Shown here: positions 21,408 through 32,918 of the stretch, piece after piece
Layout: each line of letters starts with the position of its first letter
How positions within the stretch are numbered: the stretch's first letter is position 1
Source: Carposina sasakii
Lineage: Eukaryota > Arthropoda > Insecta > Lepidoptera > Carposinidae
DNA: 64,000 bases
NCBI GenBank assembly: GCA_014607495.2
Contig: CP053167.1
Span: 4,216,001-4,280,000 of the forward strand
Direction: 5' to 3'
The notes under the pieces: model-generated
What the model saw: the letters and a program-made list of their open reading frames with translations, nothing else
Told to the model about the DNA's origin: nothing
Database searches by the model: none
Program-made: the position numbers and the translations under genes

Positions 21408-22644
21408 CTTTGAATTGTGTAATTATTTAAATATTTTGGGAATTACAACACTATTGTTAAAGTTAATTGAAATGTTTGTTTGTCTGCGGAGTAACTGTGA
21501 TTAAAAGGCATTGTACTTGAAGTAAATAAAATAATACTTTCCTACCTCGAAGATAAAAATACTTTATATTAATATCCTTTTAATTAGAAACCATATTGCT
21601 CAAAATTAGATTGTTATCTTCTAAGTTCATTTGTAAGGGAATCCACCCTTGACATTAAAATATATCTCACAATAGAGGGCCATTACGTTCATTACTGTGA
21701 AACTTAATTAATTTGATTTAAAAGTGTCCTTTTTAAAAGAAAGTTTAGAAATTAACGACTAAATAAGTTAATACATACATACATATTAGTATAGTCACGC
21801 CCATAATCCCTCAAAGTAGGTAGTTGGGCAGATTAGCTAAATTTTATTGTGTTGGAAACGCATATTTTGGCTTTGAAACCGCCGTGTGACAATTTACATA
21901 AAACAATCATAATACCTAGACCATGCCTACATGCATGACACACATGTAAGCCGGGCTAGAACGACGAGCATACAATCTGTACCTATTTTATTGTATTTTG
22001 CAATACATTGCTTATTTTTCATACATTTGACAGTACCCACTATACAATTTTAAGGAGATTTACTCATCAAAGACTATTAATACCTATCACTAATATTAAA
22101 TCAATCAAACTTTTTAAAAATTCTTCGAATAAGTACTTACTGACATGTTATTAACTGTCTCAGTAACTGACTGACTGACTGAGCGTAGAAAGCCAAAAGC
22201 AAGAGTGTACGAATGAAAGGAAAGTACTAAGAAATGATTTACCGACATCTCCGCATATAACTAGTCTCATCTCTCTTTATCATGATGATGATGACATTCG
22301 AAGGAAAGGAAAGTACCTACTAATAAAGATTTTTCCGACATTTCCACGTATAAAGAGATTTTGAAGTAAATAATAACTACATTAAATGCAAGTACCTATC
22401 GACTGCATTATCCAGTGCATCACATTAGCATACAATAGTGATGCCCATGAATTTATTTATTAGATACACATAATTATTATTTATTCATGCCGAACTAAAC
22501 ATTATGTTCGGACATAACATTTTAGATATAGTTTTCTGTGTATAGAAGATTTTATGTCTGTATTGTTTGAACTAACATGTAGACAAATTGGTACTTATTA
22601 TCTTTATTATGGCCTTAAACTAAAATTAATAGTACTATAATATA
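21408..22644. other. No gene seen; one small LINE tail
   Basis: Includes a family Q fragment at 21774-21832 (-). Otherwise AT-rich and featureless. Near 22180-22340 two stretches containing 'aaggaaagtac' form a weak direct repeat. Confidence 0.5.
21774..21832 (-). repeat. Family Q LINE 3' end, degenerate
   Basis: 'atacatacatattagtatag', 'tcacgcccataatccc' and 'gtaggtagttgggcag' match the inverse of the 12005 copy loosely. Confidence 0.4.
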
Positions 22645-23005
22645 CAGGTGATTTTTAATCGTCAACGTTCCCGAAAACTACGGAATCTCCTCATCACCAC
22701 GGATCATTTTTCTCCATGGAAGCATACCTGGGAAGTGTCTGGTCTCAAGATATTAGGGTCCAAAGTTGAGTAAATAGACTGCGTTTTTCTGCATAAATGC
22801 ACATAGACGCGCATAACAAGATTTTTTCTCGAGAAATAATTACTATCTGTCTATGATAAAACTAGCATAAACACTGGACACTATAAATTTCGCCCGATCA
22901 AGATTTTTTTATTTACATCGTGTCCCAGCATTTTTTTTGCATAAACTTACTTTATTTAATGTATAGAGTACGTTCTTTTCTAGGTGGCATCGAAAAAACA
23001 CCCTG
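22645..23005 (+). mobile_element. Family J element
   Basis: It runs from CAGGTGATTTTTAATCGTCA to ACACCCTG, with internal 'cgttcccgaaaactacggaa' and 'aactttggac'-type blocks in the same order as the copies at 15834 and 63686. TA is present on the left; the right flank is GA. Confidence 0.75.
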
Positions 23006-23085
23006 GATACTTATATATTCAAATTTGTACTTAAAAGTTAGTTGTTTCGGATAGAAAACCGACATATATTAATTATACACACTGC

Positions 23086-23227
23086 TGTGCTTCCAAAGTG
23101 GGAAATCCAGAACTGTAAGATTATAAAGGAATTCTCACAGCACGTTTAGCCTGAGATAATGCCCGAGTTCCTTAGTCGACTCTTACGACATGCACGGAAG
23201 AAGATGCAGCTGATGTATTCTAGTCTA
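23086..23227 (+). repeat. Family D repeat with an internal deletion
   Basis: Starts 'ctgtgcttccaaagtggg' and ends 'gatgcagctgatgtattcta'. It lacks the 'agatgtaaatgatcagtgac' segment, jumping from 'cacgtttagcc' to 'gataatgcccgag'. Confidence 0.75.
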
Positions 23228-24361
23228 GGACTGTTTTATCTGTAAGTACCTACCGATATTCCCGAGATATAATGATTGGAGCAATATTCTTAGAATTTTT
23301 ACGAAAGTCTCTCAATAATCATGAACATGGAAGTACATAATAACGCTAAGTATAGTCATATTGTCTGTAAGTCACTGGACCAAGCTGCAGATGAAAAACA
23401 TTCACAGATTCGTTCTTTATCAAAACAATCGTATAACTGTCAAGCATTTGTATGTACTTACACGTATATTTTATTATAATATTCCGACACCTCTCTGCGG
23501 GGTCCAAAATATGCGCAGGAGTTCTAGTCCTGTTCCTATTGTTAAGGGTAAGTGCTTCCATGTGCCTTGGTTGAAGTTCAACTCTATAATAGTTGATTAT
23601 TATATATAGGTAGATAGTATATACTAAACCAGCTCCCCGTGAGGATAAACTAATTTAAAAAAAAACTTATTCCATGCTACCTAGTAGCATTACATTTATG
23701 CTACCTGGTAGTATTAAATTTATTTTCATTTTAAAGTAGGTTCCTAATATTTAATTCTATAGCCAAAATACATAGAAACAAGCTGTAAAATTGCAGACAC
23801 TGTATCAAATACCAAAAGATAACTATTTATTTATTCTGCTTAAGATGAACATTGCATTGTTGTTGCATGTTTTATTTAGACTATAATTTTACAAAATTTA
23901 TCCATTTGAGCAACTTCCACTTAACAGTGTTGACATCGGCGCGTGCGCAGGCATGTTTGCGTCCGATAGCATCACCGCTGCCATCTGCCCGCCCCCATTA
24001 TTGTTTTATTCAAATGACATCTCGATAAACTAAATTAAGGAATTACTGTTAATTTCATGCAGCTTGGCCTTAAGTAGCACAATATGGTAGAATTTAGGGG
24101 GAACTAGAAAACTGCTTTTATTTTTGTTTTAGTAGGCCTCTGTCTGGCTGTCTATATCTATCCGTCACCTGCAGCAAAAAAAAAACAGTAAACGGTACCT
24201 ACAACAAGATAAATAATGGATATCGATTACCGATCGATTATTTGCTTTAATTAGGAATTAATGTTGTACGATTGTTACCGATATTTTGCTATGGACTTTA
24301 TTTATTCAACTTTACCACATTCTTCAGTTCTCGCCGTACCTACTTATGTTTTATATTAATT
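23228..24361. other. No gene seen
   Basis: Overlapping opposite-strand frames at 23346-23609 have no recognisable domain. A GC-rich patch at 23933-24000 contains a minus-strand MAAVMLSD... start in a good context and a GC box; no splice donor was identified. Confidence 0.45.
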
Positions 24362-24700
24362 ACTAGTGGACGCCCGCGACTCCGTTCGCGTGGACTACAG
24401 AAAAAACAAAATGTCGAAATTATACGGGATAAAAACATTTTCCCGAGATAAAAAGTACCCTATATGTTAAGTGGGATCAGTCACAATATATTCCTGAAAA
24501 CTGCATCGGAATCGGTTCAGCCGTTTCTGAGATTAGCGTGCACAAACGCACAGACAAACCGACAAACAGACAAAAATTCCAAAAATCATTCTTTTGGGTA
24601 CTATTGCGTTGATAAAGGTCTCATATATTTTCTCATATATCTTCCATGACAGATATATCTTACAGACAGCGATCCGTTACATTTTTATTATATGTATAGA
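24362..24700 (+). repeat. Family A repeat, near full length
   Basis: It runs from 'actagtggacgcccgcgact' to 'atatgtataga' and contains every family block, including 'ttcccgagataaaaagtacc'. Confidence 0.85.
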
Positions 24701-27540
24701 AGATAAAGCAGATATTGATAAATATTGGTAGGTATAGAACCTAAGTCATATATTTGTAAGTAGGTAGGTAATATGTAGGCTAGGCCATGGTAGAGTCAGG
24801 CTATAAAAAGTAAAAGAAAAAATATGAATGACAATAACTTACAAACAAAGTGTCAACCTATTGTTACTTATCAACCGTTATTTGCTATGAAAAGATCAAA
24901 ATTAAACTTTTATTGTGTCAAGTGTATCCGCCATACAATGTTCTGCCCGTATACAATACAAGAGAGGTTATATATAATACACCCGTATAGATGTCGCCAC
25001 TTGTGGTTTTATTCATCAGCGAGATGCATTCTGCGTTTCACGAAATAATTCCTTAATCCGTGGCGCTAGTTGTTCTAATATATTTGTAATATGGTATATA
25101 AAAAGTGTTAATTCCGAGATCGTCCGCGCGAACTATTCTGTGTAGCACAGGATGGCAACAGATTTTTATTAATTGAAGTTTTATTAGGTAAAAAAGACGC
25201 GGGCGCATGTGGGTTTTTAAGTTTAACACTTTCGCAGTTGAATGTGTTATAATTATAACAAGTGGGAAGCTATAAAGGTGCCATTTTGTCCCATATGTAT
25301 TTTTTGGCTTTTCCTGACGGAAATCAAAAAACTAGTTTGAAGTTTTTTGTTCCTGTTTTTCGAGTCGCAAAGTAAAGGCTTTTTGTTCTGTGCCTAACCT
25401 GTAATGAATAACGCATATGAATTTAGTTAGAACCTATAAATATGAATGTTGTTTTTTTTTAAAAAAAAAATACTTCTGATATTGAAGGTCTATTTTAGTT
25501 TATTAATTTATGTTTTCATGTTTACTTAATTAATACATTAGTATACATACTTAATTAAATTAGCTATGATGATGGTCGGTCTTCAATGAAGCAGTACATG
25601 GTGTTCGTTATGTTCAAAACAGAATGAATAGCTTTTTAAGCTGCATCATTAATATCAATAAGCAGATGCACTTTATAAAGTAATAAAAAGTCCATTCTTC
25701 CCCTAGACATCACGCTGGCTTAAAAAATTGTTATAAATCGACCGCTTCATGTATGTGGGAGAATTAAAAGTACCTACATTAAATTAGGTAAGTAGGTATC
25801 TATACTTTAGCAAGAGAACGCAAATTAAATCCTATTCAGAAAAAAATAAAAATATTTTCATTGGATTCTTGGATTTCTTCGCGGTTGCTAAATTGTATTT
25901 GCACCTAAAAAGCGGCGTTGGACTTAATACATAAAGTGGATATTTAATTTGCTGACTTTGCGGACAACGGACGTGATTATAATAATTGTCATTAGATTAG
26001 TACGCTAGATAGCATTTTTTTTCTGAGTAAATATGGGTAAATGAAAGGCATCTGAACGTACTTTTATGTGTGTATGAAATGGCGAAATCAATTATACTCT
26101 CGTCAAAAGATGGCGTTAAAAGCGCGTAACTTGGAAAGCTCTAAAAAGCTTGAGCTCCACAAAGCTTTTGTAAATCTTCTACTGAACACTAGATGGCGTT
26201 AGCCGTCATTTATTAAGTTTTAAAAACTTCTTCATGTGTTTATTCTGGCTTTACTTTATTGTATTTTAAAGTGGTTACTTCTTCGCCACTTATATTTATT
26301 TATTCTAACGGAAATTTGATCTTATTGCTTGCCTATTATTCTTAAATAATCTCCCTCGCGCTAGGTAAAAGAATCAACCACCTATCAAAACCAGTACCTA
26401 CTCCAGTTGCATCAAATACCTTATCATACATTTATTTTATACGCAGATTAGCAAAAACACCACTTTAGGTTTCGGATACAAAAAACCTTGAATTCAATTT
26501 GAAAGTTGATGCTTACAAATGCAAGTTTATTTACGAAATATTAAGCAAATAAACAGTTAAATCAACCAAACGCAGGCTCGCCCAATTTCAGTCATGGTGA
26601 ACCATAAATCAGTTTCTTGTGGCCAAAAAAATTGGAAAAAAAACCGAAAGCCCACAAAAAATTTTGCCTCACGCCACAAGATTATGTTACACACATCTGG
26701 GACTTATCTATGATGCAAAAACTGACGAGCTCGTTTGTACAAAACTTGAAACACATCTGAATCTGCTCAACATTTTTCTTGGCGAATTTTGGGATAACGC
26801 AATGGTTGGTTTTGATTTTTAAATAAGTATTTTTTAGAGGTGCTTTAATTATATAGGGATGTCATCTACCTACGTAAGAGATTTTTTGCTTCTTTTTAAA
26901 AGTCTATTGTATTTATGTAGGTACTTAAGTATGGGTATAATCAGTCCTATATACCTATTTACCATTAGATAAGTTAGTCCTAAGTATGTTAACTTTATGC
27001 AGTTTTGGGACACATACGGTCTTAATTTTTTTGTAGTTTGAATAATTCGATGAATTACCATAATTATTATAGTAATTAGATGGAAGTATTAAAAAAGATC
27101 GTAGATACCTACCTATTCAAGACCGTACTGATTAAATAAAAATTAAGTTATTTTTCCATTGTTGACAATTTGACAAGATAAACTTTTAATCTCTAAATAC
27201 GCTTTTTTTACTACAAACGCTCTCATCAAAAATTGAAATAACTATAATCTTTTGTGGCCACAGATTACAACAGATTAAGGCAATGCATACGTTACGGTCC
27301 ATCAATCGCCATCAATCACGCCGCACAATCCTTCACCGACTGGACGTGTATTGTCACGTTTACCCTATACTCTTCATTAAGGTGGCTTCGGTCTTTGTGC
27401 TGAGGCCGTAGGGTAAACGCTCCGGTGTAGGTCGGTTCAATTTGCTGATGATAATTAATTCGTTATGGTTTAGATTTTGAGAGTAATTGGGATGCTGTGA
27501 AGTTTATGTAGAGCGTGGAATGCATTTTATTTATTTTTGA
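24701..27540. other. No gene seen; T/A palindrome
   Basis: The longest gene-less interval in this part. It contains a T-run followed by an A-run near 25450-25471 that is self-complementary. Frames at 24824-25048 and 26619-26822 have no recognisable domain. Confidence 0.5.
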
Positions 27541-27680
27541 CAAGCCGCCATCCGTGACTTTGTCTGCGTGAGTTTTCGTTCCCATAGGAACTTCGGGGAT
27601 AAAAGCCCGAAGCCTAAGTTACACCTTTTTACATCAGCTATCTGCCAGTGAAGGTCCGGTTGAAGTCGGCCCACCCCAGA
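27541..27680 (+). repeat. Degenerate relative of the 'gcgacttcgtccgcg' repeats
   Basis: 'gccgccatccgtgactttgt', 'cggggataaaagcccgaagc' and 'cagtgaaggtccggttgaag' resemble the lepidopteran repeat group containing family A, but are too diverged to subtype. Confidence 0.4.
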
Positions 27681-29910
27681 CAGACAAATGTAAAAAAAAA
27701 TATTTTGGTATAATATACCGTGTAAACATCTATATTCATTAAGTAATAAGCGGTTCTTTTAATATAATACACAGACACTTCAATTTTATTTATTTATCTG
27801 TACTGCATATAGAAAGTTCTCAGCGTGGTGTGGCTGGCTACCCTTTTTCTACTATATCCGAGGATCAGTAGAGTACATCTATTTCTAACCGCATGTGGCC
27901 GGCTAGATCTGGTTCTAGCCGGTTAGATCTAGATATACGTCGGGTTCTAGCCGCAATATAAATTAAATCATTTTAATTCAATAGGTATATGGGGTAAACG
28001 CTTAAAGTTGAACTAAAGTTAATTTTAGTGTAACAGTGTTCAGGATAAATTGAATTAGTCAACTCTCACGAGCGGACAATAAAAAAGCAATAAACTTTTA
28101 TGTTTATTGCATATTTCACTAAATTTGTATTGCACATGGATGAGATACGTCCGTTGGGGTTATTGGGGTGTAGAAATGTATGTACCTACATACTCGTATA
28201 TCGAAACTTGCGCAGTTACACTATAAACTGACTAGTTGCTTATGTGACTCAAGTATACTGTGTATTTTAAAGGAGGACAATTTAGCTTCTAGCACTTTGT
28301 CAGCTTAATTAGCCCATTTAATTAGGTTAGGTTACGTTTATACTTTTAAAATAACAACGCAGGAGCCGAGCGAGCGAAGCGAGCGTGTCGTGGTGGGACA
28401 TTTTTCATTCATATTATTCAAATTGCCTAGCCGTTTTGTGGAAATAGGGCGTATTCTACAATATGCCTTCGACATGTATAGTATCTTACACTTACAGAGA
28501 CGTCTCGCTTCATGGTAGTCCCTGGACATTGTTCATAGAATATAGATGATAAAATAATCTAATTCTGTGCCTGAATTTCGCATATACACACCATCTTTGT
28601 CTTTCCTTTCTAAAATAAAAGCCAATGCCTGCATAATTAATTTCAACGAGAAGTATCTATATTATAAGTACTTATGTAAAGAAAACTGTTTTACCAAATG
28701 TTTGGTGAACCTGATACCTAATGGAAGAGGATATCCGGATATCCTAACTTTGGCGGACGTAACTACGTTTTAAGGATTCACATATCCATAATGGTTTCGC
28801 CATACTGGTAGTTTGTTACTAAGAAACTACTGTTCTTCAAAATATCTTTATTTCCAGAGATGAAATCAATATGAAAATTCGTGATTGTTGAAAATGAAAT
28901 CCACTTAGCATATTGTTCTAGTCCACGCGGGAGGAGTCGCAGGCAGCAGCTAGTTACATATATATTCATTATAAACACCTTTACCACATAACCTCTTATA
29001 TATCTTTAAAAAAGTGTAATTTTTGCATCACGCATTTTTTTAGATATACCCTAGCTCGTTAAACCCAAACAATCGTTTCTTCACAAATTTCCTTTCTATT
29101 CACAAAAGAGGATGCACTAAGTGTGAATTTATACCAAATCGGGACACTCATGCATAGTAATGAGGAGCACATCCTGAGGGTTCGCTCCAGTGGCCAGGAT
29201 CTCATCCTCTGGGACAGGAAGGGACCTATCTACATCGCCAAGTGTTGTTTATGGAAATTATGCTAGATTCATCTATGAATTTCTACGACGTTGTACCGTG
29301 AGTCGTGACGACGCGTCGCCGCTACGCTGTTTTGTTTAGCGGACATTAGCAAATTTATCCGTATGAAATATATAATATTCTGATGTTTAAGTTATATTAA
29401 CTACTTCATCAAAATCCGTATGAATATTTTTGCGTCAAAGACTACCTAAAGCCATCCAAAGCATTCCAACATTCTGTAAAAGTGGTAGATAAGCGCCCAA
29501 TTATTGACTGGCTATCACCCCCTTCATATTATAGGTAACTAGTAAGCCGAATAAAATCCCAGCGCTCCCGTGGGAAATCCTTTACGATCTGATACAAGCG
29601 TCATGCCCACTGGTCAGACAGATATTGTCACTGTTTCTCACCACGGGTTTTTTAAACTTTTCCTTTCTGTAATAACTCTCGGTTTCTTTTTGATTTTCGA
29701 ACACCTGATGCGCGCACGCAGCGTGACGGGTTTGGTTAATTGAGGTTTAATAAAGTGGGTTTGTGAAAATGATTAATTTCTTCAGCTAGAGATGTGCGTT
29801 ACGGTTCGAGAAATCAGTATTTTTACTTATATACTTCCGATTTAGATAATAAAATACCCATGACACTGTACACTCTTGGCTATATCGCGAAGTAGGGTCA
29901 AGTATGAGGT
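27681..29910. other. No gene seen; local inverted repeats
   Basis: 27893-27955 contains several ctagcc/ggctag and agatct palindromes. 28365-28386 has gagcgagcgaagcgagcg. A frame around 29170-29270 reads LRVRSSGQDLILWDRKGPIY, protein-like but short and unrecognised. A family A tip (-) lies at 28920-28945. Confidence 0.4.
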
Positions 29911-29994
29911 TGCGATTCGTCAGTCGTCGATTTTTAGTAAATATGGAAATTGTTTCGAATGTACGTTTTGTAAAATCGGCGACGGACGAATCGC
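29911..29994. repeat. 23-bp-arm hairpin
   Basis: TGCGATTCGTCAGTCGTCGATTT pairs with the inverse at 29972-29994 (two mismatches), around a 38-nt loop. No copies elsewhere were noticed. Confidence 0.55.
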
Positions 29995-30040
29995 ACCAAG
30001 AATCGTATTCGTGATCCGTAGAAATCCCGTAGTCTTTCTT

Positions 30041-30100
30041 CTACGACATGTAGAGAAGAAGATACAGTTGATGTATTCTAGTGAAGTACCGCATCAGCAC
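30041..30100 (+). repeat. Family D repeat, 3' end
   Basis: 'ctacgacatgtagagaagaa', 'gttgatgtattctagtgaag' and 'accgcatcagcac'. Confidence 0.7.
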
Positions 30101-30480
30101 ATGTAATCCATATAATCGATAGAAAACGTTATTATACGAACGCGCAAAAATAAATACGCAAATGATTGTCTCTGTAACCTTTATCGATTCGATCGAGAAT
30201 TAAAGTTACTTTGTCTAAGCCCTGAGGGCTCTCAGAGATAATCGTTATCGTTGTTTTTACGATAGTTGCCATGGCAACAGGATATTGTATATAGGGTGCA
30301 TTTATTATGAGCTGCTGACGCGTCATGCTTGGCTCATTACTGAGATATGGTAATGATGTAACATCATTTATATGGGAAAGATATCTTACTTATTAGCCTA
30401 TATCATCACAGTGTTGGGCCTCCAAAATATAGCGATTTTCTGGTCCCATATCCATCAATATAAGAATAAGATATACACAC
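30101..30480. other. No gene seen
   Basis: Short spacer between two family D copies; the minus frame at 30132-30326 has no recognisable domain. Confidence 0.5.
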
Positions 30481-30481
30481 A

Positions 30482-30625
30482 GCTGTGTCAGATAGGGGAG
30501 CCAGAATTGCCGCATCATAATGAAATCCCACAGACACGCTTAGAATAGCAGGGAAAGATGTCAACGACCAGTGTCAAGTTGCTACCTTATCGCTTGAGAG
30601 AATGCCCGAGTTTCATAGTCAATAA
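30482..30625 (+). repeat. Family D repeat, 5' portion
   Basis: 'agccagaattgccgcatcat', 'aaatcccacagacacgctta' and 'gcttgagagaatgcccgag', ending at 'catagtcaa'. Confidence 0.75.
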
Positions 30626-32113
30626 TTCTAATTCCAAAAAAAAGAACTCAACATAAAATGAGGATTGAAACATCCTACATTTAAGCACTTATTCAGTGAT
30701 GATACTTAGGTGTGGGACTTAATGGGCTAACTGGTGTAAAGTGGGTACGTAATTTGCACACCTATGCCCAACCTCCTTGGGGGACAATAGGCGTGACTAT
30801 ATTATTTTGTATATATCTGTGTATTCACTTAGAAAAGTTGTTTTTATGACCATTTAAACCTCGGTTAAAAGAGACTTCACACCTGTCCTTTCCGGATTTA
30901 ATGAGACAGCAGTCAGGTGTCTAAATGAAGCCATACAGTCACCAGACAGGACCACGGAGGCGAGACGTCCACAGTCGGAGGCGAAACAGTCATGTTAAGA
31001 ATTACGCTACGTATGCGTTAAAACGAGGTGCAGGGCCTCATTTCGTCAAATTCCCTTACAGCTAAATCATCTATGTACTGAATAGTTTTTATTTACTAAA
31101 ATTAAAATTAAATATTAACTACATACTGTACTTATATTTTTTGTAAATATCTAGCTAAATAAACACACTATTATTCATAATAATATATTGAGTATTAATG
31201 CGAACCTTCGCATAACAGTCACATTAGACCAGAGGTAAGTTTTCAATTCGAACTAGCCAATGGTGTAGTTCTGCTGTATCAAGTTGTATTCACTTTTATT
31301 AGCCTGCTACATCACGTGACGGCCCTGATGTGCCATATCTACGTAAAATGAAACTACCGCACATGTACCTAGTCCCAATAACTCGGCCGGTCTCATCACA
31401 GCAGCTACGGCACATATTACATTAGGTATAGGAATGGTACAGACGCTGTACCCTGCGGTCGCAACTACCTGACGAGACGAAAATCAAATCAATATAATTT
31501 TCGTGGAGGTCTTTAGCGGCTCTTAGTGACAACTCCACCACAATCATTCCTCAAGGGCCAAGCCCTTGTCCTCTGTTCCGGGTGGATGCCTGTAACCGAC
31601 AACTTCAACTTTACCGAAGTAGGTAACTAAGTGGATGTGGTAAATTGTAGTAAATACCGGTTTTCGTAATTTACTCTTATATGATTAAGTAATTTTGGAC
31701 TTTTACTTCAATCGCAAATGTCCAATTGTCCCATATATTATGTCCTTCCTAACTATCACTCACCCGAGGGGCCAAAGGAAAACTTATCAGTTAGGAGATT
31801 AACTACACCGCGGTCGCGTGGATTTTATAGAATGAATTTGTATAAAAAACACAACGGGTACTTCAAATAGAAACTAAACTAAATAACTCATTCCTGAATT
31901 TAGGTATCTATGTACAAACTATAGAAGACTAGCAGTCTGATTGTACAATTATGTAATAACACATTTATTTTAAGAATAAGTATAGTAATTATTCATTTAC
32001 CACATCCAAGTCATATCTAAACTTTACCAGCTCCGCGTTTTAAGCATGACTCCAAGATACGGGAGGGCATCTTTCGACGTGACTTATGTGTAACGTAACG
32101 GAACGGACTTACA
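30626..32113. other. No gene seen; left flank of the DIRS element
   Basis: A LINE-tail-like fragment ('cctatgcccaacctccttgg') lies near 30762-30800. No ORF over 60 codons is credible. Confidence 0.5.
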
Positions 32114-32274
32114 TTACATTTCGTACGTTTCATTCTTTGATATATTTTTAACACATGTAGTACTTTTATTGTACTGGCAACTTCGCACAATTTCAGAGTG
32201 GGTAATTCGAAAACAGAACTACCCTACAACCTACGACACTATTCCTAGTCTACCGATAATTTCCTTCATTCTTT
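32114..32274 (+). repeat. DIRS left terminal repeat
   Basis: Positions 32123-32274 match the inverse of 36661-36812 almost exactly, apart from ctttg versus cgaag near 32135. The outer nine bases (ttacatttc) are unique to this end and reappear inverted in the internal complementary region. Confidence 0.92.
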
Positions 32275-32366
32275 TTTTGTGCGCGGCAACGAGCACACGT
32301 TTTCAATTCTAGTATTATAGTTTAGTTTATTCTATTTTTCAAATTTATTATCAGAGTATTAAGAAC

Positions 32367-32465
32367 ATGCCTAAACGCAAAGCTTCTAGTGAAATTAACT
32401 ATTACTTAAATAAAATTAAGAAATTAAAAGAAAGCCAAAACAAGAAGCGAACTAGAGTGAACTAA
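32367..32465 (+). CDS. Short Lys-rich leader ORF (32 aa) in the DIRS element
   Basis: An ATG 93 bases inside the left terminal repeat opens a frame reading MPKRKASSEINYYLNKIK, followed by more Lys/Arg-rich sequence. It stops at TAA exactly where the tandem repeat begins. Its frame differs from the gag-RT frame. It could be the original gag N-terminus cut off by expansion of the repeat, a spliced 5' exon, or an upstream ORF. The basic composition suits a nucleic-acid-binding gag start, but no homology is claimed. Confidence 0.4.
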   Translation: MPKRKASSEINYYLNKIKKLKESQNKKRTRVN

Positions 32466-32918
32466 AATAAGCATCTTTAAGTTAACCTGGAGGATATCAC
32501 AATGAGGGTATCACGAAGGTTTAACATGATGCATAAAAATTAACCGGGAGGTTGACTGCGGGTCAACACGACGGTATTCAGAATAAGCATCTTTAAGTTA
32601 ACCTGGAGGATATCACAATGAGGGTATCACGAAGGTTTAACATGATGCATAAAATTAACCGGGAGGTTGACTGCGGGTCAACACGACGGTATTCAGAATA
32701 AGCATCTTTAAGTTAACCTGGAGGATATCACAATGAGGGTATCACGAAGGTTTAACATGATGCATAAAATTAACCGGGAGGTTGACTGCGGGTCAACACG
32801 ACGGTATTCAGAATAAGCATCTTTAAGTTAACCTGGAGGATATCACAATGAGGGTATCACGAAGGTTTAACATGATGCAAAAAATTAACCGGGAGGTTGA
32901 CTGCGGGTCAACACGACG
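32466..32918 (+). repeat. Four tandem 115-bp units in the DIRS leader
   Basis: Units start at 32466, 32582, 32697 and 32812 (spacings 116, 115, 115), each beginning 'aataagcatctttaagttaa'. Units are almost identical: one extra A in the first, 'gcaaaaaa' for 'gcataaaa' in the last. Each contains an ATGAGGGTATCACGAAGG start opening a short frame. Because 115 is not a multiple of three, copy number alters any frame read through the array. Confidence 0.92.
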
